Origin: Ichthyophis bannanicus
Taxonomy: Eukaryota > Chordata > Amphibia > Gymnophiona > Ichthyophiidae
Direction: 5' to 3'
NCBI GenBank assembly: GCA_033557465.1
Contig: CM066032.1
Coordinates: 445,902,270-445,966,269, forward strand
DNA: 64,000 nt
Shown: piece after piece, positions 1-9,984 of the stretch
Layout: each line of letters opens with the position of its first letter
How positions within the stretch are numbered: the first letter of the stretch is position 1
The notes under the pieces: generated by a model
The model's input: the letters and a program-made list of their open reading frames with translations, nothing else
Told to the model about the DNA's origin: nothing
Database searches by the model: none
Translations under genes and position numbers: made by a program

Positions 1-79
1 GTGACTGAAGGGATTAGTAACCTCCAGACATTTAACCAACACCCTCCTCATGTCTACCAGAAGATCCTCTGCAGACAGT

Positions 80-376
80 TTGTTAAGGTGAAAAATAGAC
101 AGCAGTTTTGGGAGGAAGGATGGCACTGTTCACAAGAAGACACTGAGATAACAAAACAAGTTTCCCTGCATGACAAGGCCTACAGCTTTGACACCTGCCT
201 GGTGGATGCAATAGCCACCAGGAAACCACCTGGAGGATCCAATCTTTGAGAGAGGCAAAACAAAAGGGCTCAAAGGGGGGCCCTTTCAGTGCCTTTAACA
301 CCATCTCTTGAAAACCCTCCATATTCATGTAAGCTAAGGAAGTAAAGGCCCAACAGACTTTGAGAAAGGTGTCCAC
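80..376 (-). pseudogene. Tyrosine recombinase fragment of a DIRS element
   Basis: A minus-strand fragment resembles the recombinase box I region of DIRS-A, where an Ala-Arg-Arg-Ile-Ser motif carries the first catalytic arginine. Here the match is spread over frames (a stretch like LKVVSWWLLHP in one frame corresponds to LKAVFLVAICS in DIRS-A), so the copy is frameshifted. The HxxR and Tyr boxes would lie beyond base 1 and cannot be examined. No function is expected. Confidence 0.55.
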
Positions 377-1168
377 TAATGCCCTAGAATAACACTATAT
401 CTCTCAAGGACCAAGCTGTAAATGAAAAGGGAATGGGATCTTCCATCACTAAAGGTCCTTGTCACAGAAGCCCTCTGTCTTGAGGCAACACAAGAAGGTA
501 TTACGCTTACAAACCCTATAGATCTGCATACCATGATCTGAGTGGTCAGTCTAGTGCTACTAGAATCACCAGACCTGGTTGAGACTGAATCCTATGCAAA
601 AGACAGTCCACCAAGGCCAAGGGGGAAGATATACAGGAAAGCCTCCAGGGACACTTCTGCAGTAGGGAATTCAAGCCTGCTGCTTACTGGTCCTTCCTGC
701 AGCTGAAAAATGTCCCACTTCGGCATTCACGCAAATGGCCATCAAGAAGAAACCTGGAAGGTCCCACCTCTGCACTATGAGGTGGAACATAACAGGAATT
801 CACTGAGAACTGCAGTGTTCTGACTCAAGAAGTTGGTCCAGGAATTGTTGATGCTTGCTATGTGGGCTGCAGACAGGGCCATCAGACTTCTCCACTCAAT
901 GACAGTTCTGCTACCTTGAGAGCCATCCTACCACTGAGAGTTTTGGCCTGCTTGATGATGTATGCCATACCATGACATTGTCCGAGAAGATGCAGACCAC
1001 CTTTCCCTTTAGGAAAAGGCCCGGGACAGAGAAACAGCGAAATTGCTGATGTTGCTTCCAGATGGCCATGGGAAAGTATGCTTCAGCGAGATCCAGAAAG
1101 GTGAGAAACTTCCTCTGCTAGACTGATGCAATGACTGACCCGATGTTTTCCACATGGAAATGCAGGAC

Positions 1169-1577
1169 TTAGAGTTTGGCATTGCTTGCCTTCAGTCCCA
1201 GAATAGATTGAAAAAACCCTCCCTTCTTGGGCACCAGAAATAAATGGAAAGCACACCTCACCCTGCCCTCACCCTGCCCTGCAGAGAGCATGGGTAGAAT
1301 AACCTGCAACTGCATAAGGTGCTGTAGAGATTCATCTATTTCCACTCCTTGAGCAGGACGCTGCAGGAAGACTCCACAAAGGCATTTTGTAGTGGCTCTG
1401 CAAACTTGAGGATCCAATGAGGATCCGAGGACCCAGTGATTTGGGGCCACTATAAGAGAAACAGACAGACACTCCCCAACTAGAAGACTTGGAAAGGACA
1501 TGCTGAATCTCATTTTGGAGGCTTGCAATGATGTCAACAGCCCCGAAAGGACTGACTTTTCTTACGTTTAGGATCAT
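1169..1577 (-). pseudogene. DIRS reverse transcriptase N-terminal fragment
   Basis: The minus strand encodes a phrase of the type VPKKGG-F-ILGLKASNAKL near 1170-1230, matching the fingers region of DIRS reverse transcriptase (VPKKGGSLRPILDLKGVN in DIRS-A). Two overlapping frames share the region, so at least one frameshift is present. The catalytic YLDD box is not recognisable. This is a dead remnant. Confidence 0.6.
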
Positions 1578-2654
1578 AGAAAAAACAAGCCCTACTCATG
1601 TTCCATGCAAGGCCTCACATGAGGCACTTCTAATCTCCTTGTGCTTATCTTCTAAGAACAAGCCTCACCCAGGCCTTTCAGAAACCTCTCCAGATCCTCC
1701 ACAAGGAGCAACTTGCCACCAAAGGGAGCTAGCTGAACTGCAGCCTAGATGTTGCACCTAATTGACCAATTGTGGAGCCAAAGGCATTGCCTAGTCACTG
1801 CAACCCTTGCCCTGGGCTTAGAGGAAATGCTGGTAACGTCATACAGGGCATCAGCTATGTACATGGCTCCAGACTCCAATCTTGCCTTCTGTGGGTTCTC
1901 TGGCAACTGCTAAACCCAGTGTACAAGGGCTCAGGACACCAGACCTGCACACAAGGAAGCCTGATAGCCTAAGTTAGAAACCATAAAGGCATTCCTATGG
2001 AGGACCTCTGCCCATCTATCGTGAGACAACTTGACTGCACTGCCCTCCTTATAAAGGGATGGTTGTGTACAGTGGGAGGACAAAAGACTGATCCAGCTCA
2101 CCCTGGAGCCAAAGATACATATGTGACAGGACCCCTAGGACTCTGCTTGGGGGTTTCACCGTCAGAGACTATAAGCTACCACATAGGATCAGCTAGGCTC
2201 TACATCATGTAGAGCTGCCATAGCATCCTGAAAGGGCATAGGAAAATCCTGTCTGCAAAACAGGCAGATCATGGAGATCGTAGCCTTCCAATAGAGGAAT
2301 CACCCTGCCCTTCTCAGACATACCTTCTGGAGAAAAACATTTCTCTACAGCTCTCCAACCTACTCCTATAGGGCATAAGGTGGGGCACCTGGAGAAACAG
2401 ACAAGTGAAAGGGAGAAGTGGGAGTTGTGTAAATCCCTTACTGCCTGTGACAGAGGCACCAAAGGGATAATAGTCGCCCTTAGAGGAGGCCTGTGCATCA
2501 GACCCCTGCAAAGGAGGGCCATCATGAAGCTAAAAGAGACTGAAAAGTTGGTTAACAAGGGGTGCCAGAGGGGACCTCCAGGAGCCAACAGATTGAGGCT
2601 ATAGCCACCCAGCCATGCTTGCCCTCTACAGGAACCAAGCAACCATCTTGGCCA

Positions 2655-4068
2655 AAGTAGCTCTAATTTTTAAAAAGGGTTCCAGGGCTGCTCCGGGAAA
2701 CTACAGAGAAATGGTAGATACCATTACAAAGAATAAAATTACTGAACATGCAGATAGCCATGGTTTAATGGGAGAAAGCCAATATGGATATAGCCAAGGA
2801 AGGTCTTGTCTTACTAATATTATATCTTTTTGAAGGTGTTAATAAACAGGTAGACAAAGGTGAGCCGGTTCATAAAGTGTATCTGGATTTTCAGAAAGCC
2901 TTGACAAGGTCCCTCATGAGAGACGTTTGGCAAAATTAAAGTCATGGGATAGGAGGCAGTGTAGTATTGTGGATCAGGAACTGGTTAAAAGACAGAAAGT
3001 AGAGAGTAGGGCTAAATCACCAATTTTCTCAATGGAGAAAGGTGAATAGTGGAGTACCCCACGGATCTGTGCTGGGTCTGCTGCTTTTTAACATATTTAT
3101 AAATGACCTGGAAATGGGAATAACAAGTGAGGTAATCAAATTTACAGATGACACAAAACTATTCAAAGTTGTTAAAACCTAAGAGGATTGTGAAAAATTG
3201 CAAGAGGACCTTGAAAAAACTGAAAGACTGGATGTCCAAATGGCAGACAAAATTTAATATGGACAAGTGCAAATTTATGCACCTAGGAAAGAACAACTTA
3301 AACTATGGTTACATGATGCAAGGTTGCACAGCCACCCAGGAAAAAGATTTAGGTGTCATCATGGATAATATGTTGAAACTATTTACTCAGTGTACAGCAG
3401 CAGTCAAGAAAGGAAATAGAATGCTAGGAATCATAAAAAAAGGAATAGAGAATAAAACAAAAGATATTATAATGCCTCTGTATCATTCCATGGTGCAATT
3501 GCACCTTGAATATTGTGTGAAATTTTGGTCACCATATCTTAAAAAGGATATAGCGGAGTTACAAAAGGTACAGAGAAGAGCCACCAAAAAGGTAAAGGGG
3601 ATGGAAGGATACCTCTGAGGAGAAGCTTAAAAGGTTAGGGCTCTTCAACCTTGAAAAGAGACGGCTGAGGGGGATATGATAGAGGTCTATAAATTAATGA
3701 ATGGAGTGGAACAGGTAATTGTAGATCGATTGTTTACGCCACCAAAAGGCAGAAAGACTAGGGGACATGCAATGAAGCTACAGGGTAACCCCTTTAAGAC
3801 TAATGAGAAAATATTTTTTTCACTCAACGCATAATCAAATTCTGGAATTCGTTATCGGAGGATGCAGTAAAAGCTGCTAGTGTATCTGGGTTTAAAAAAG
3901 GTTTGGACAAGTTCCTGGAGGAAAAGTCCATAAGCTATTATCAAAGAGGACCCGGGAAATCCACTGCTTGCCCCAGTTTTGGGAAACTGCTAGGTACTTG
4001 TGACCTGGATTGGCTACTGTTGGAAACAGGATACTGGGCTTGATCTGACCTTGGTCTTATGTTCTTAA
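2655..4068 (+). mobile_element. CR1 LINE, 5'-truncated copy (RT core to 3' end)
   Basis: The sequence aligns by eye with the long CR1 at 55.3-60.0 kb from the RT region (KKGSRG..PENYR) through the palm, the C-terminal domain and the 3' UTR, ending in the CR1-type tail near TTATGTTCTTA at 4057-4067. The RT active-site box at about 3145 reads TDDTK, so both aspartates remain, but several stops and frameshifts (around 2835, 2900 and 3181) break the frame. It appears to have inserted at or next to the DIRS remnant that ends at about 2645. Five-prime truncation is usual for target-primed LINE insertion. Confidence 0.88.
3148..3618 (+). pseudogene. CR1 ORF2 C-terminal fragment
   Basis: A 156-codon open stretch covers the region after the RT active site: the LxxWxxxWQxxFNxDKCKxMHLGK segment, the EKDLGVIMDNMLK segment, and the thumb/C-terminal QRRATK stretch. 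It matches the ORF2 frame of the longer CR1 at 59.1-59.5 kb. The start shown is only the first in-frame ATG of a fragment, and upstream stops separate it from the catalytic core. It is not a gene of its own. Confidence 0.8.
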
Positions 4069-4480
4069 GAAAGTTTGCATATGGAGCAAATCTGACAGAG
4101 TGAAGAAACAGCGCTTGATGATGGAAAAGATATAGTGAGAGAAGGTGAGCCTAGAATCAAAAGTGACACCAAGGATTCTTTATAGTCTCCTGGAAGGGAA
4201 TTGGGATGCCATGTACTGAGGGTGGAAGCAGCGGGGGTGAAAGGCTGGGATGAGTGAAAAGAGATGAGTGAATTTTTGCTCTACATCATTCTTTCCAGTC
4301 TATGAATTTCAGATACTCGAGACATTTCACTGTATTTGCCATATCCTTCCATCTCTCCTCTCTCAGGGCCAGTGCAAGGGCACCCTAGATGAACCTTCAG
4401 ACTTACAGCCCCCCTCCCCCACAATTTTAATAATTAAGCTCAATGACTGTTTGAGTACTCCATAAAGGTGTGCCATCAAA
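4069..4480. other. No gene recognised
   Basis: This is about 400 bases of ordinary AT-rich sequence between a CR1 tail and an L2 tail. I see no ORF with family character, no terminal repeats and no strong hairpin. Confidence 0.5.
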
Positions 4481-4719
4481 TGTAAATAAATAAATTGCAC
4501 ATCATACTTTTAAGTACTAAAAACTTTGCTTGTATCCTGATCCATTGTTTTCCTTGTCTCCTTTCCTTTCCCTATTTGTGCCCTTAATTCTCATCTATTG
4601 TATTGTCTGTCTCAATTAGATTGTAAGCTCTAACGAGCAGGGACTGTCTTTTATATCTTTCTGTACAGCACTGTATATGCCTTGTAGCACTATATAAATG
4701 ATTAATAGTAGTAGTAGTA
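4480..4719 (+). mobile_element. L2-type LINE 3' end
   Basis: The stretch contains the phrase typical of vertebrate L2 3' ends: TTAGATTGTAAGCTC, then GAGCAGGGACTGTCT, then CACTGTATATGCCTTGTAGCAC and TATATAAATGATTAATAGTAG, ending in a short TAG microsatellite. The same text recurs at 62942-63040. No coding part is preserved. The Tc1 element begins immediately after, at a TA in the microsatellite end. Confidence 0.8.
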
Positions 4720-5047
4720 TACAGTGGTGTGCAAAAGTCTGGAATCACTTGTGAGTTTTGGGTTTTTCGTACTTTCTAACTTTTTTTTTTTTTAAATTTT
4801 GCGTTAGCCCAGCATATTCATCTTTCTACCAAGTTAAAAGGGATACATTTGACTATTAGAGTTGACTTTTTTGCATTCCTTGCTTCCAATTTAAATACTT
4901 GATGCAAGTATTAATAGCTACTGCGATTTTTGTGGATCCTGTCAAAACTGGATTGAAATTATCCAATATGCACACATTATTTCTGACCAATCAGGAGGCT
5001 GGTTTCACTAATCAATCAATGCAGATATCTAGCCAACAGCTATAAAA

Positions 5048-6112
5048 ATGTGCGGAATTTTTGAATTTCATACGCTTTCTGGATTGACCATGAAGATGAC
5101 TCGGACCCTGACGTTGGAGGAGCGTGTTCGTGTGTCCTTTATGAGCGAGGAAGAATTTTCAAGCCGTCAGATAGACAGGAAGGTTGGCTGCAGTCAGAGC
5201 GCTGTTGTTAAGATTGTACAGAAGAAGAAAGAAACGGGTTCAGTGGTGGACAAGCCTCATTCAAGTTGTCCACGTGCATCAACATCACGCCAGGACCGTG
5301 CACTACAACGCATTTCACTGACTAATCGCAAGTTGACCTCTCCTCAGCTACTTCGAGAGTGGTCAGACAAGAGTGAGGTCAGTGTCAGCTCATCAACAGT
5401 TTGTCACCAGTGCCTGCAGTTTGGTCTCCGGGGCTGCAAAGCATGGAATAAGCCACTGATGACTGACATACAAAGGCGCAACTGGATCGTGTGGGCGAGA
5501 AAGCACTCAACCTGGTGGACTGAAATGTGGGAAAAGGTGCTATTCAGCGATGAAAGCACCTTGTGCCTGTTTGGTAACCAGGCCCACACCTATGTGAGGA
5601 GATTTCCTGGAGAGAAATTCAAGCCTGAGTGTCTCAACCTCACTGTGAAGCATCCTTTGAAGGTCAAGGTCTGGGGCTGCATGGCTGCCCGTGGCGTTCG
5701 ACGTCTTCACATCGTCGATGGAATGGTCAATGGGGCCAAGTACATCACCATACTGCAAAAGTGCATGGTGCCATCAGCACACCAGCTGTTTCCTGGCCAG
5801 TTCCTGTTCCAAGATGACAATGCACCCTGCCATCGCTCCACACAGGTGATCAGCTGGAAGCAGCTGAACAACATCAAGTCAATGGACTGGCCTGCCCAGT
5901 CTCCAGATCTGAATCCAATCAAGAACCTGTGGCACAAGGTGGCCTTGGAAATATCCAAGAGGCATCCGACATCAAAGCGTGAGCTGATTGAGTCCCTCTT
6001 TGCAGCTTGGAACCGCGTTGTCACCAACGATCACCTTGTCAGACTGGTTCATTCAATGCCGACAAGGTGCAGTCAGGTGATCAAGAACAAAGGGTGGCCC
6101 ATCAAATACTGA
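5048..6112 (+). CDS. Tc1-like transposase (uninterrupted frame, catalytic Glu replaced by Lys)
   Basis: The frame is open over 354 codons. The ATG at 5090 (residue 15) is the likelier start, giving 340 residues, the usual Tc1 length. The N-terminal part (about 18-125) is a paired-type helix-turn-helix DNA-binding region (TLEERVRVS..., SRQIDRKVGCSQSAV). The DDE domain shows Asp168 in FSDES and Asp257 in QDDNAPCH. The third catalytic position, normally Glu in NPIENLW with 34 residues between, is Lys292 (codon AAG at 5921-5923), so the enzyme should not cut or join DNA. Family knowledge says the protein would act in the nucleus on its own TIRs. The long open frame suggests either a fairly young copy or one that lost catalysis recently. 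Confidence 0.92.
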   Translation: MCGIFEFHTLSGLTMKMTRTLTLEERVRVSFMSEEEFSSRQIDRKVGCSQSAVVKIVQKKKETGSVVDKPHSSCPRASTSRQDRALQRISLTNRKLTSPQLLREWSDKSEVSVSSSTVCHQCLQFGLRGCKAWNKPLMTDIQRRNWIVWARKHSTWWTEMWEKVLFSDESTLCLFGNQAHTYVRRFPGEKFKPECLNLTVKHPLKVKVWGCMAARGVRRLHIVDGMVNGAKYITILQKCMVPSAHQLFPGQFLFQDDNAPCHRSTQVISWKQLNNIKSMDWPAQSPDLNPIKNLWHKVALEISKRHPTSKRELIESLFAAWNRVVTNDHLVRLVHSMPTRCSQVIKNKGWPIKY

Positions 6113-6239
6113 GCCATCACTGACACATAAAAATGGCCTTTTTCAAGGCCACATACATTAATTTAAATGAAACCTGGCATGCGTCCATAATATTTTAAAG
6201 CATACTTACAATAATATATCGTTGGCCATTGATGTACAT

Positions 6240-6887
6240 CCTCACTGGTCTTCCTCAGTCACAGTCACTTAGACTACAATGAATTCAGAACACTGCCACT
6301 CGACTTATCACATACACAACACAGCAGGATCACGTTACACCTCTTCTTATTCACCTCCAATGGTTGCCTTTTACTTTTTGCACTCACTTCAAAATACTCG
6401 TTCTAGTCCATCGAGCTCTCCATACCAGCACCCCACAATATTTAGCAGATCTTATCACATTCCATATTCCCAGGCACACCCACCGTTCATGTCTCGTAAA
6501 CCGCCTTCACCTCCCCTCCCCCTCTTATGCCCACCTCCAATCTACATGCTCCTCTGCATTCTTTTTCATTGGCCCCACACTCTGGAACTCACTGCCTTCC
6601 TCCCCATCATATCACTTTCAAGAAGAACCTTAAAACCCACCTTGTCTCCTTAGCCTTTGATCTTCCTTCCCCTTTTGTCTGATCCTGTCCTCCCAAATAT
6701 AACTTTTACTCTGTCCTCTATGTCTTGTTTATCTGCTCACTTTCACTGTCCTGTCACAAATTGTAATTTCTTTTCAATTTTCTGGCTTTGTGCCCACTCT
6801 GAACCTTTGTATTTTGTAAACCGCTCTGATTTTCAAAGAAGGGCGATATATCAAATAAATAACCATAACCATAACCATACATTAGAG
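6240..6887 (+). mobile_element. L2-like LINE 3' fragment inserted in the Tc1 element
   Basis: Decayed coding text resembles the C-terminal end of L2-type reverse transcriptases: a residue pattern like QNTATRLI, then HVTPLLIHLQWLP, FKILVLVHRALH..PQYLADLI and LWNSLPSS, spread over two frames. It is followed by a 3' tail with TTTTGTAAACCGCTCTGATTTTC and GGGCGATATATCAAATAAATA, and ends in tandem AACCAT units. Tc1 3' sequence resumes after about 6887, so this LINE is younger than the Tc1 insertion. Confidence 0.75.
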
Positions 6888-7108
6888 GATTTTCACAGAA
6901 TATCTATCAACAGGACAACTATGGGGAACAAACTCAGAAAATAAGGGCCAAACCAATACTAAAAGTTGGCCCTAATAGCCAAATCTATAACTTAACATGA
7001 GATACACAGAAAAAGCCACTGGGAGGAAAAAGAAATTAAGATATAAGGTCACGAAGTTGAAAAAACACGTCAAATTTACAAGTGATTCCAGACTTTTGCA
7101 CTCCATTA

Positions 7109-7111
7109 TAT

Positions 7112-7142
<31 letters not shown>

Positions 7143-7143
7143 C
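7109..7143. repeat. TA/TG dinucleotide microsatellite
   Basis: A run of TA units passes into about nine TG units right after the Tc1 right end. The TA-rich target suits Tc1 insertion. Confidence 0.9.
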
Positions 7144-7194
7144 TGCTCTCCCTGCAGGTAAAAGAATGTGATGATGGCTCTTTGAGTTTATGTA

Positions 7195-7510
7195 GCTCTC
7201 AGGATCTCTGGGGCTAATATACAAGCCGCTATTTAAACCCAACTGCTCCACCCTGGCACTGGAACATTTAGTGGCAGCTTTCGCATAGGAGCTACCGCTG
7301 AATATCCAGGCACTTGTCTGGATAGCAACTTAGGCTAGCTTTTCATGCGGCCTCAGTTACCCAGTCAGGAGCCGCTGAATTTCTCACTAACTGGGCAAGT
7401 ACTGGCACCTGCCCAGTACCGACCTCAGACCGCCCCTGCAGACAGTAGAAGGCTGAATATCACAGTCGATGCCATTAGCTGGCTGGCCTCGATCTTTGAA
7501 TATTGACCCG
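7195..7510. repeat. Unclassified interspersed repeat with ATTCAGC phrases
   Basis: The stretch contains repeated phrases such as CCGCTGAATATCC, CAGTTACCCAGTCAGGAGCC and CTAACTGGGCAAGT. Very similar phrase mixtures occur at 9985-10440 and 25540-26050. The recurrent ATTCAGCGG and TAACTGG words on both strands suggest an old non-autonomous DNA element or foldback. No protein is encoded and I cannot name the family. Confidence 0.5.
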
Positions 7511-7539
7511 TCTAGCTTTTCTTTAGCTGCTACTGCTCT

Positions 7540-7606
7540 TAATTGCCCTCAGAAGTTGTCGCCCTAAGCGGTCGCTTAGTCTCGCCTAATAGTTGAGCCG
7601 GCCCTG
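7540..7606. repeat. MITE terminus (CAGGGCCGGCTC type)
   Basis: In reverse complement this reads CAGGGCCGGCTCAACTATTA followed by GGCGAGACTAAGCGACC. The CAGGGCCGGC start followed by a GCG..CTAGGC word is typical of hAT-like MITE ends in vertebrates. A related short element appears at 25651-25811. The opposite end of this copy was not found. Confidence 0.4.
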
Positions 7607-8020
7607 TCCTCTCCTCTATGGTACACATATTTAGATCCTTATACCTCATAGGACTTTTGGTGTTGATGCTACACCATTTTGATAGCTTTTCTTTGAACCA
7701 CCTCCAAGTTCTACGTTCTCTGTCCAAGACTTAATGGTGGATCACACTGCGCCACAGCAATTATGAACTAGCAGTGTTATGAAGGTAATACCATGATGCA
7801 GAATATGCAGAACTTTAGAGGGCACGCAAAACATGAATTCATGCTGTAATCGACTTGGAAATTGATTTATTAAATTGCTGCACTGATCCTTTTTTTAACA
7901 ATTATTATACTGGAAATCAACGCCAGCTTTTGAGAACGAGCTAAATCTGGACCAATGATTATATTCTCATTTTATACAAGTGGGGAATACAGAGTTCCCT
8001 TGATAGTAGCTTTTCGATTT
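7607..8020. other. No gene recognised
   Basis: AT-rich sequence between a MITE end and a DIRS scrap. The small minus-strand frame at 7539-7727 has no recognisable family features. Confidence 0.45.
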
Positions 8021-8150
8021 CACAGGCGTACCTTCTGGAGAAATACATTTCTCTACAGCATCCCAACCAACTCCCATAAAAGATAAGGTGGAGCTCCTGG
8101 AGAACTTGTAAACAGGTCTGTCAGTCAGCCAGCAGAGGCTGAGAGCAGTC
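8020..8150 (-). mobile_element. DIRS family C scrap (Gag region)
   Basis: The phrase around 8030-8100 (ACCTTCTGGAGAAATACATT, then TTCTCTACAGCATCCCAACC and ATAAGGTGGAGCTCCTGGAG) matches 2320-2395 in DIRS copy 1 and, more weakly, 53050-53110. It is followed by a short CAGCCAGCAGAGGCTG segment like the text near the 5' ends of the other family C copies. It is too short to encode anything. Confidence 0.6.
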
Positions 8151-8497
8151 GGTTGAAAATGGGGGTCGCGGGGTTATATTATATCAAGTAGATCATTTAT
8201 AATTTTTTAAAAAATAAACATTAAAAAGCAAAATTGAACTACTGCAGATAAAAAGAGCATTATAACTAATTATAGATGGTGTCATTTACATTTTGGCATA
8301 AGAGATTTGACTGAGAGGTTGGTTTCTGGAGTTTTAAATGAAGATCTTGCCAGCAACCAGTACAGAACCATTATCACCTCCCTTCTACTGGTTATGCCTC
8401 TCTGTGCTCCCCTACACCACTCTGGCTGCAGCCTTCATCACACTTTCACTATCTTGAGATCGGGCATTTTCACCCCAAACGGTCTTTTCTTGTTAGA
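8150..8497. other. No gene recognised
   Basis: AT-rich sequence with an A-rich patch at 8200-8230. No gene or repeat structure is identified. Confidence 0.4.
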
Positions 8498-8626
8498 CAG
8501 GCCTTGACAAATTTTCTTGGAATCTAGGAGCCAGCCTAAAAATTCTGGAACTGGCGGCAGGGACCTAAGTCACAGTGTATATCCGCCTCCCTAAAAGATG
8601 TATCGCAGTTCCTTTTTCAGGTTTTA

Positions 8627-8689
8627 GGGCCTGATTTACTAAGACCGTTTTCCCATTTTCTATGGGAAAAAGCTTAATAAATGAGGCTC
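8627..8689. mobile_element. 63-bp palindromic MITE with TTA duplication
   Basis: The arms GGGCCTGATTTACTAAG and, in reverse complement, GAGCCTCATTTATTAAG enclose a second inverted pair around CCCATTTTCTATGGG. TTA flanks both sides (8624-8626 and 8690-8692). A 3-bp TWA duplication points to PIF/Harbinger-type mobilisation. It resembles the larger palindromes at 28097-28226 and 45351-45478 in the TTTACTAA word near the tip. Confidence 0.7.
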
Positions 8690-8868
8690 TTAACAGGCCA
8701 CTGCACAATGCCAACAGAAGGCAGTGGCACTATTCCTCCCCCTCCCACCATCCACCATGACTCTTTATGGCTGTACGTAACGTAACTTCCTTTTTGGCTT
8801 CTGATATTACCATGGCCGATGATATGGGAAGCAAAAAAAGTGTATCTTCTGTCTCCACGCCTTGCCTT

Positions 8869-9220
8869 CAGGACCGTACCTAGCCCTGTGCGAGCGGTGC
8901 GGCCACACAGGGCGCAAAGGCTTAAGGGGTGCATTTCGTCTGTCTGCCGTTGCCTGCCGCTGCCACTTTTTCTTCACTCAGTGGCGGCAGGCAATGGCAG
9001 ACATCTGAAATGTGCCCCTTAAGCCTTCTCACACTAAGCACATCTGCCCCTCCCTGCTCTGACGCGACATCAGAGAAGGGAGGGGCAGATCTGCTTAGCG
9101 CGCCGGCAACTTGCACAGCGGGCACACCTCTTCTCTCCTGCCGCGGGGGACGGGGGAAGGGGGGGCACGTACCCATTGTGCAAGGCGCACAGGGAGCGAT
9201 TCAATGTCGGTACGGCCCTG
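8869..9220. mobile_element. 352-bp foldback MITE, hAT-like, 8-bp target duplication
   Basis: The termini CAGGACCGTACC and (reverse complement) CAGGGCCGTACC are flanked by near-identical 8-mers CTTGCCTT (8861-8868) and CTGGCCTT (9221-9228), the hAT spacing. Inside are two strong hairpins: 8919-9025, with about 45-base arms around a TTCTTCACTC loop, and 9034-9098, with about 28-base arms. A longer relative lies at 26089-26689 with its own 8-mer duplication. No coding capacity is present. Confidence 0.75.
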
Positions 9221-9628
9221 CTGGCCTTCACCCAATCTCTCTCTCTTTTTGCCATGACCCCCCCTCCCCAGCCTCTATTTCTCTCTCTCTTACCCCCGCA
9301 CCCCTGCTTCATCCAGTTGTGGCTCCCGAAAAATATCATATTTCAAACTTCTCCCATCGCAATCAACTCTCTCCATGCTCAAGCCATGTAGTGGAGAAAA
9401 TTTGGGCCAGTCTCACAGTTTTCAGTCTTGAAACCGTGAGATCAGTTTGAACGACCTCCACAATGTAGAGAGTCGATTGCAGTGTGGGAAGTCTGAAATG
9501 TTGTGTATTTCAGGAGCTGCGGCCAAATTGGGGGGCATAAAATCCCGGGTGCCAGAATGCAATTTCTAGAGTTTTAAATGAGATTTTGATTTCTAGGCAA
9601 CCTGGCACCCAGGATTTGTCAAGTCCTG

Positions 9629-9984
9629 TGTTAGTGCATATCAAAATCTTGTCCTCGCTCAGATTTCTGTACCCCAAATTCTTGCTTCTGGGATCGTCCT
9701 CACTGAGTCTTAAAACTCAAGTTCTTACCACTCCTCAGATTTCTCAGATCACACTGGTATCAGGAGGTAGGATATCCAGAGGGAACAAACAAATAATACC
9801 CCACGCATGGTGGTAATCTAACGGACCATTATTTTCAGATGGCCAACTCTCCACGTATTCAGTGTGCATAACACAGAAGAAGCAGCATCAAATTATCTCA
9901 AGAGTCCTACAGTATGACACCTTTTGCTTATCCTTTAATGACGCTACAAGAATAGCTACTCAGCATAAAACATTCAGAGCGATT
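9629..9984. other. No gene recognised
   Basis: Ordinary sequence without ORF or repeat signature that I can identify. Confidence 0.4.

Larger units (their letters stand above)
1..2645 (-). mobile_element. DIRS-type retrotransposon remnant, family C copy 1 (cut by window edge)
   Basis: Reading the minus strand, traces of Gag (about 2500-1700), reverse transcriptase (about 1577-1169), RNase H (about 1010-840) and tyrosine recombinase (about 376-80) appear in the order expected for a DIRS element. The pieces match the better preserved element at 37.8-43.8 kb in protein content, but stops and frameshifts break every frame. Nucleotide phrases are shared with 21.4-24.6 kb and 51.5-53.5 kb, for example the text around 2320-2400 recurs near 8030 and 53050, which defines a separate family here called C. 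The 3' part lies outside the window. A CR1 fragment begins directly after it at about 2655. Confidence 0.75.
4722..7108 (+). mobile_element. Tc1/mariner DNA transposon with TIRs and a TA duplication
   Basis: The left terminus at 4722 reads CAGTGGTGTGCAAAAGTC and continues TGGAATCACTTGT. The right terminus, as reverse complement from 7108, shares GTGCAAAAGTCTGGAATC and ACTTGT. Flanking TA dinucleotides at 4720-4721 and 7109-7110 fit the Tc1/mariner target duplication. A single transposase frame sits inside at 5048-6112. An L2-like LINE fragment (about 6240-6887) has inserted downstream of the transposase, which explains the extra length over a usual 1.6 kb Tc1 element. The right flank runs into a TA/TG microsatellite, so the exact right end is uncertain by a few bases. 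Confidence 0.9.
8498..9628. mobile_element. hAT-like non-autonomous DNA element with foldback interior
   Basis: The left end CAGGCCTTGACAAATTTTCT and the reverse complement of the right end, CAGGACTTGACAAATCCTGG, form terminal inverted repeats. The flanks carry TGTTAG on both sides (8491-8496 and 9629-9634), an imperfect target duplication. There is no transposase. The right half (about 9335-9520) is itself an inverted repeat in which a TTTCAAACTTCTCCCATCGC arm is mirrored near 9470-9512. Two further elements are nested inside (8627-8689 and 8869-9220). The hAT assignment rests on the CAG..CTTGACAAAT termini and is an inference. Confidence 0.65.

Noticed and set aside
6279..6653. 124-codon plus-strand frame as a separate gene
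   Set aside because: It overlaps another frame that carries L2-like RT words, and the region ends in a LINE-type tail.
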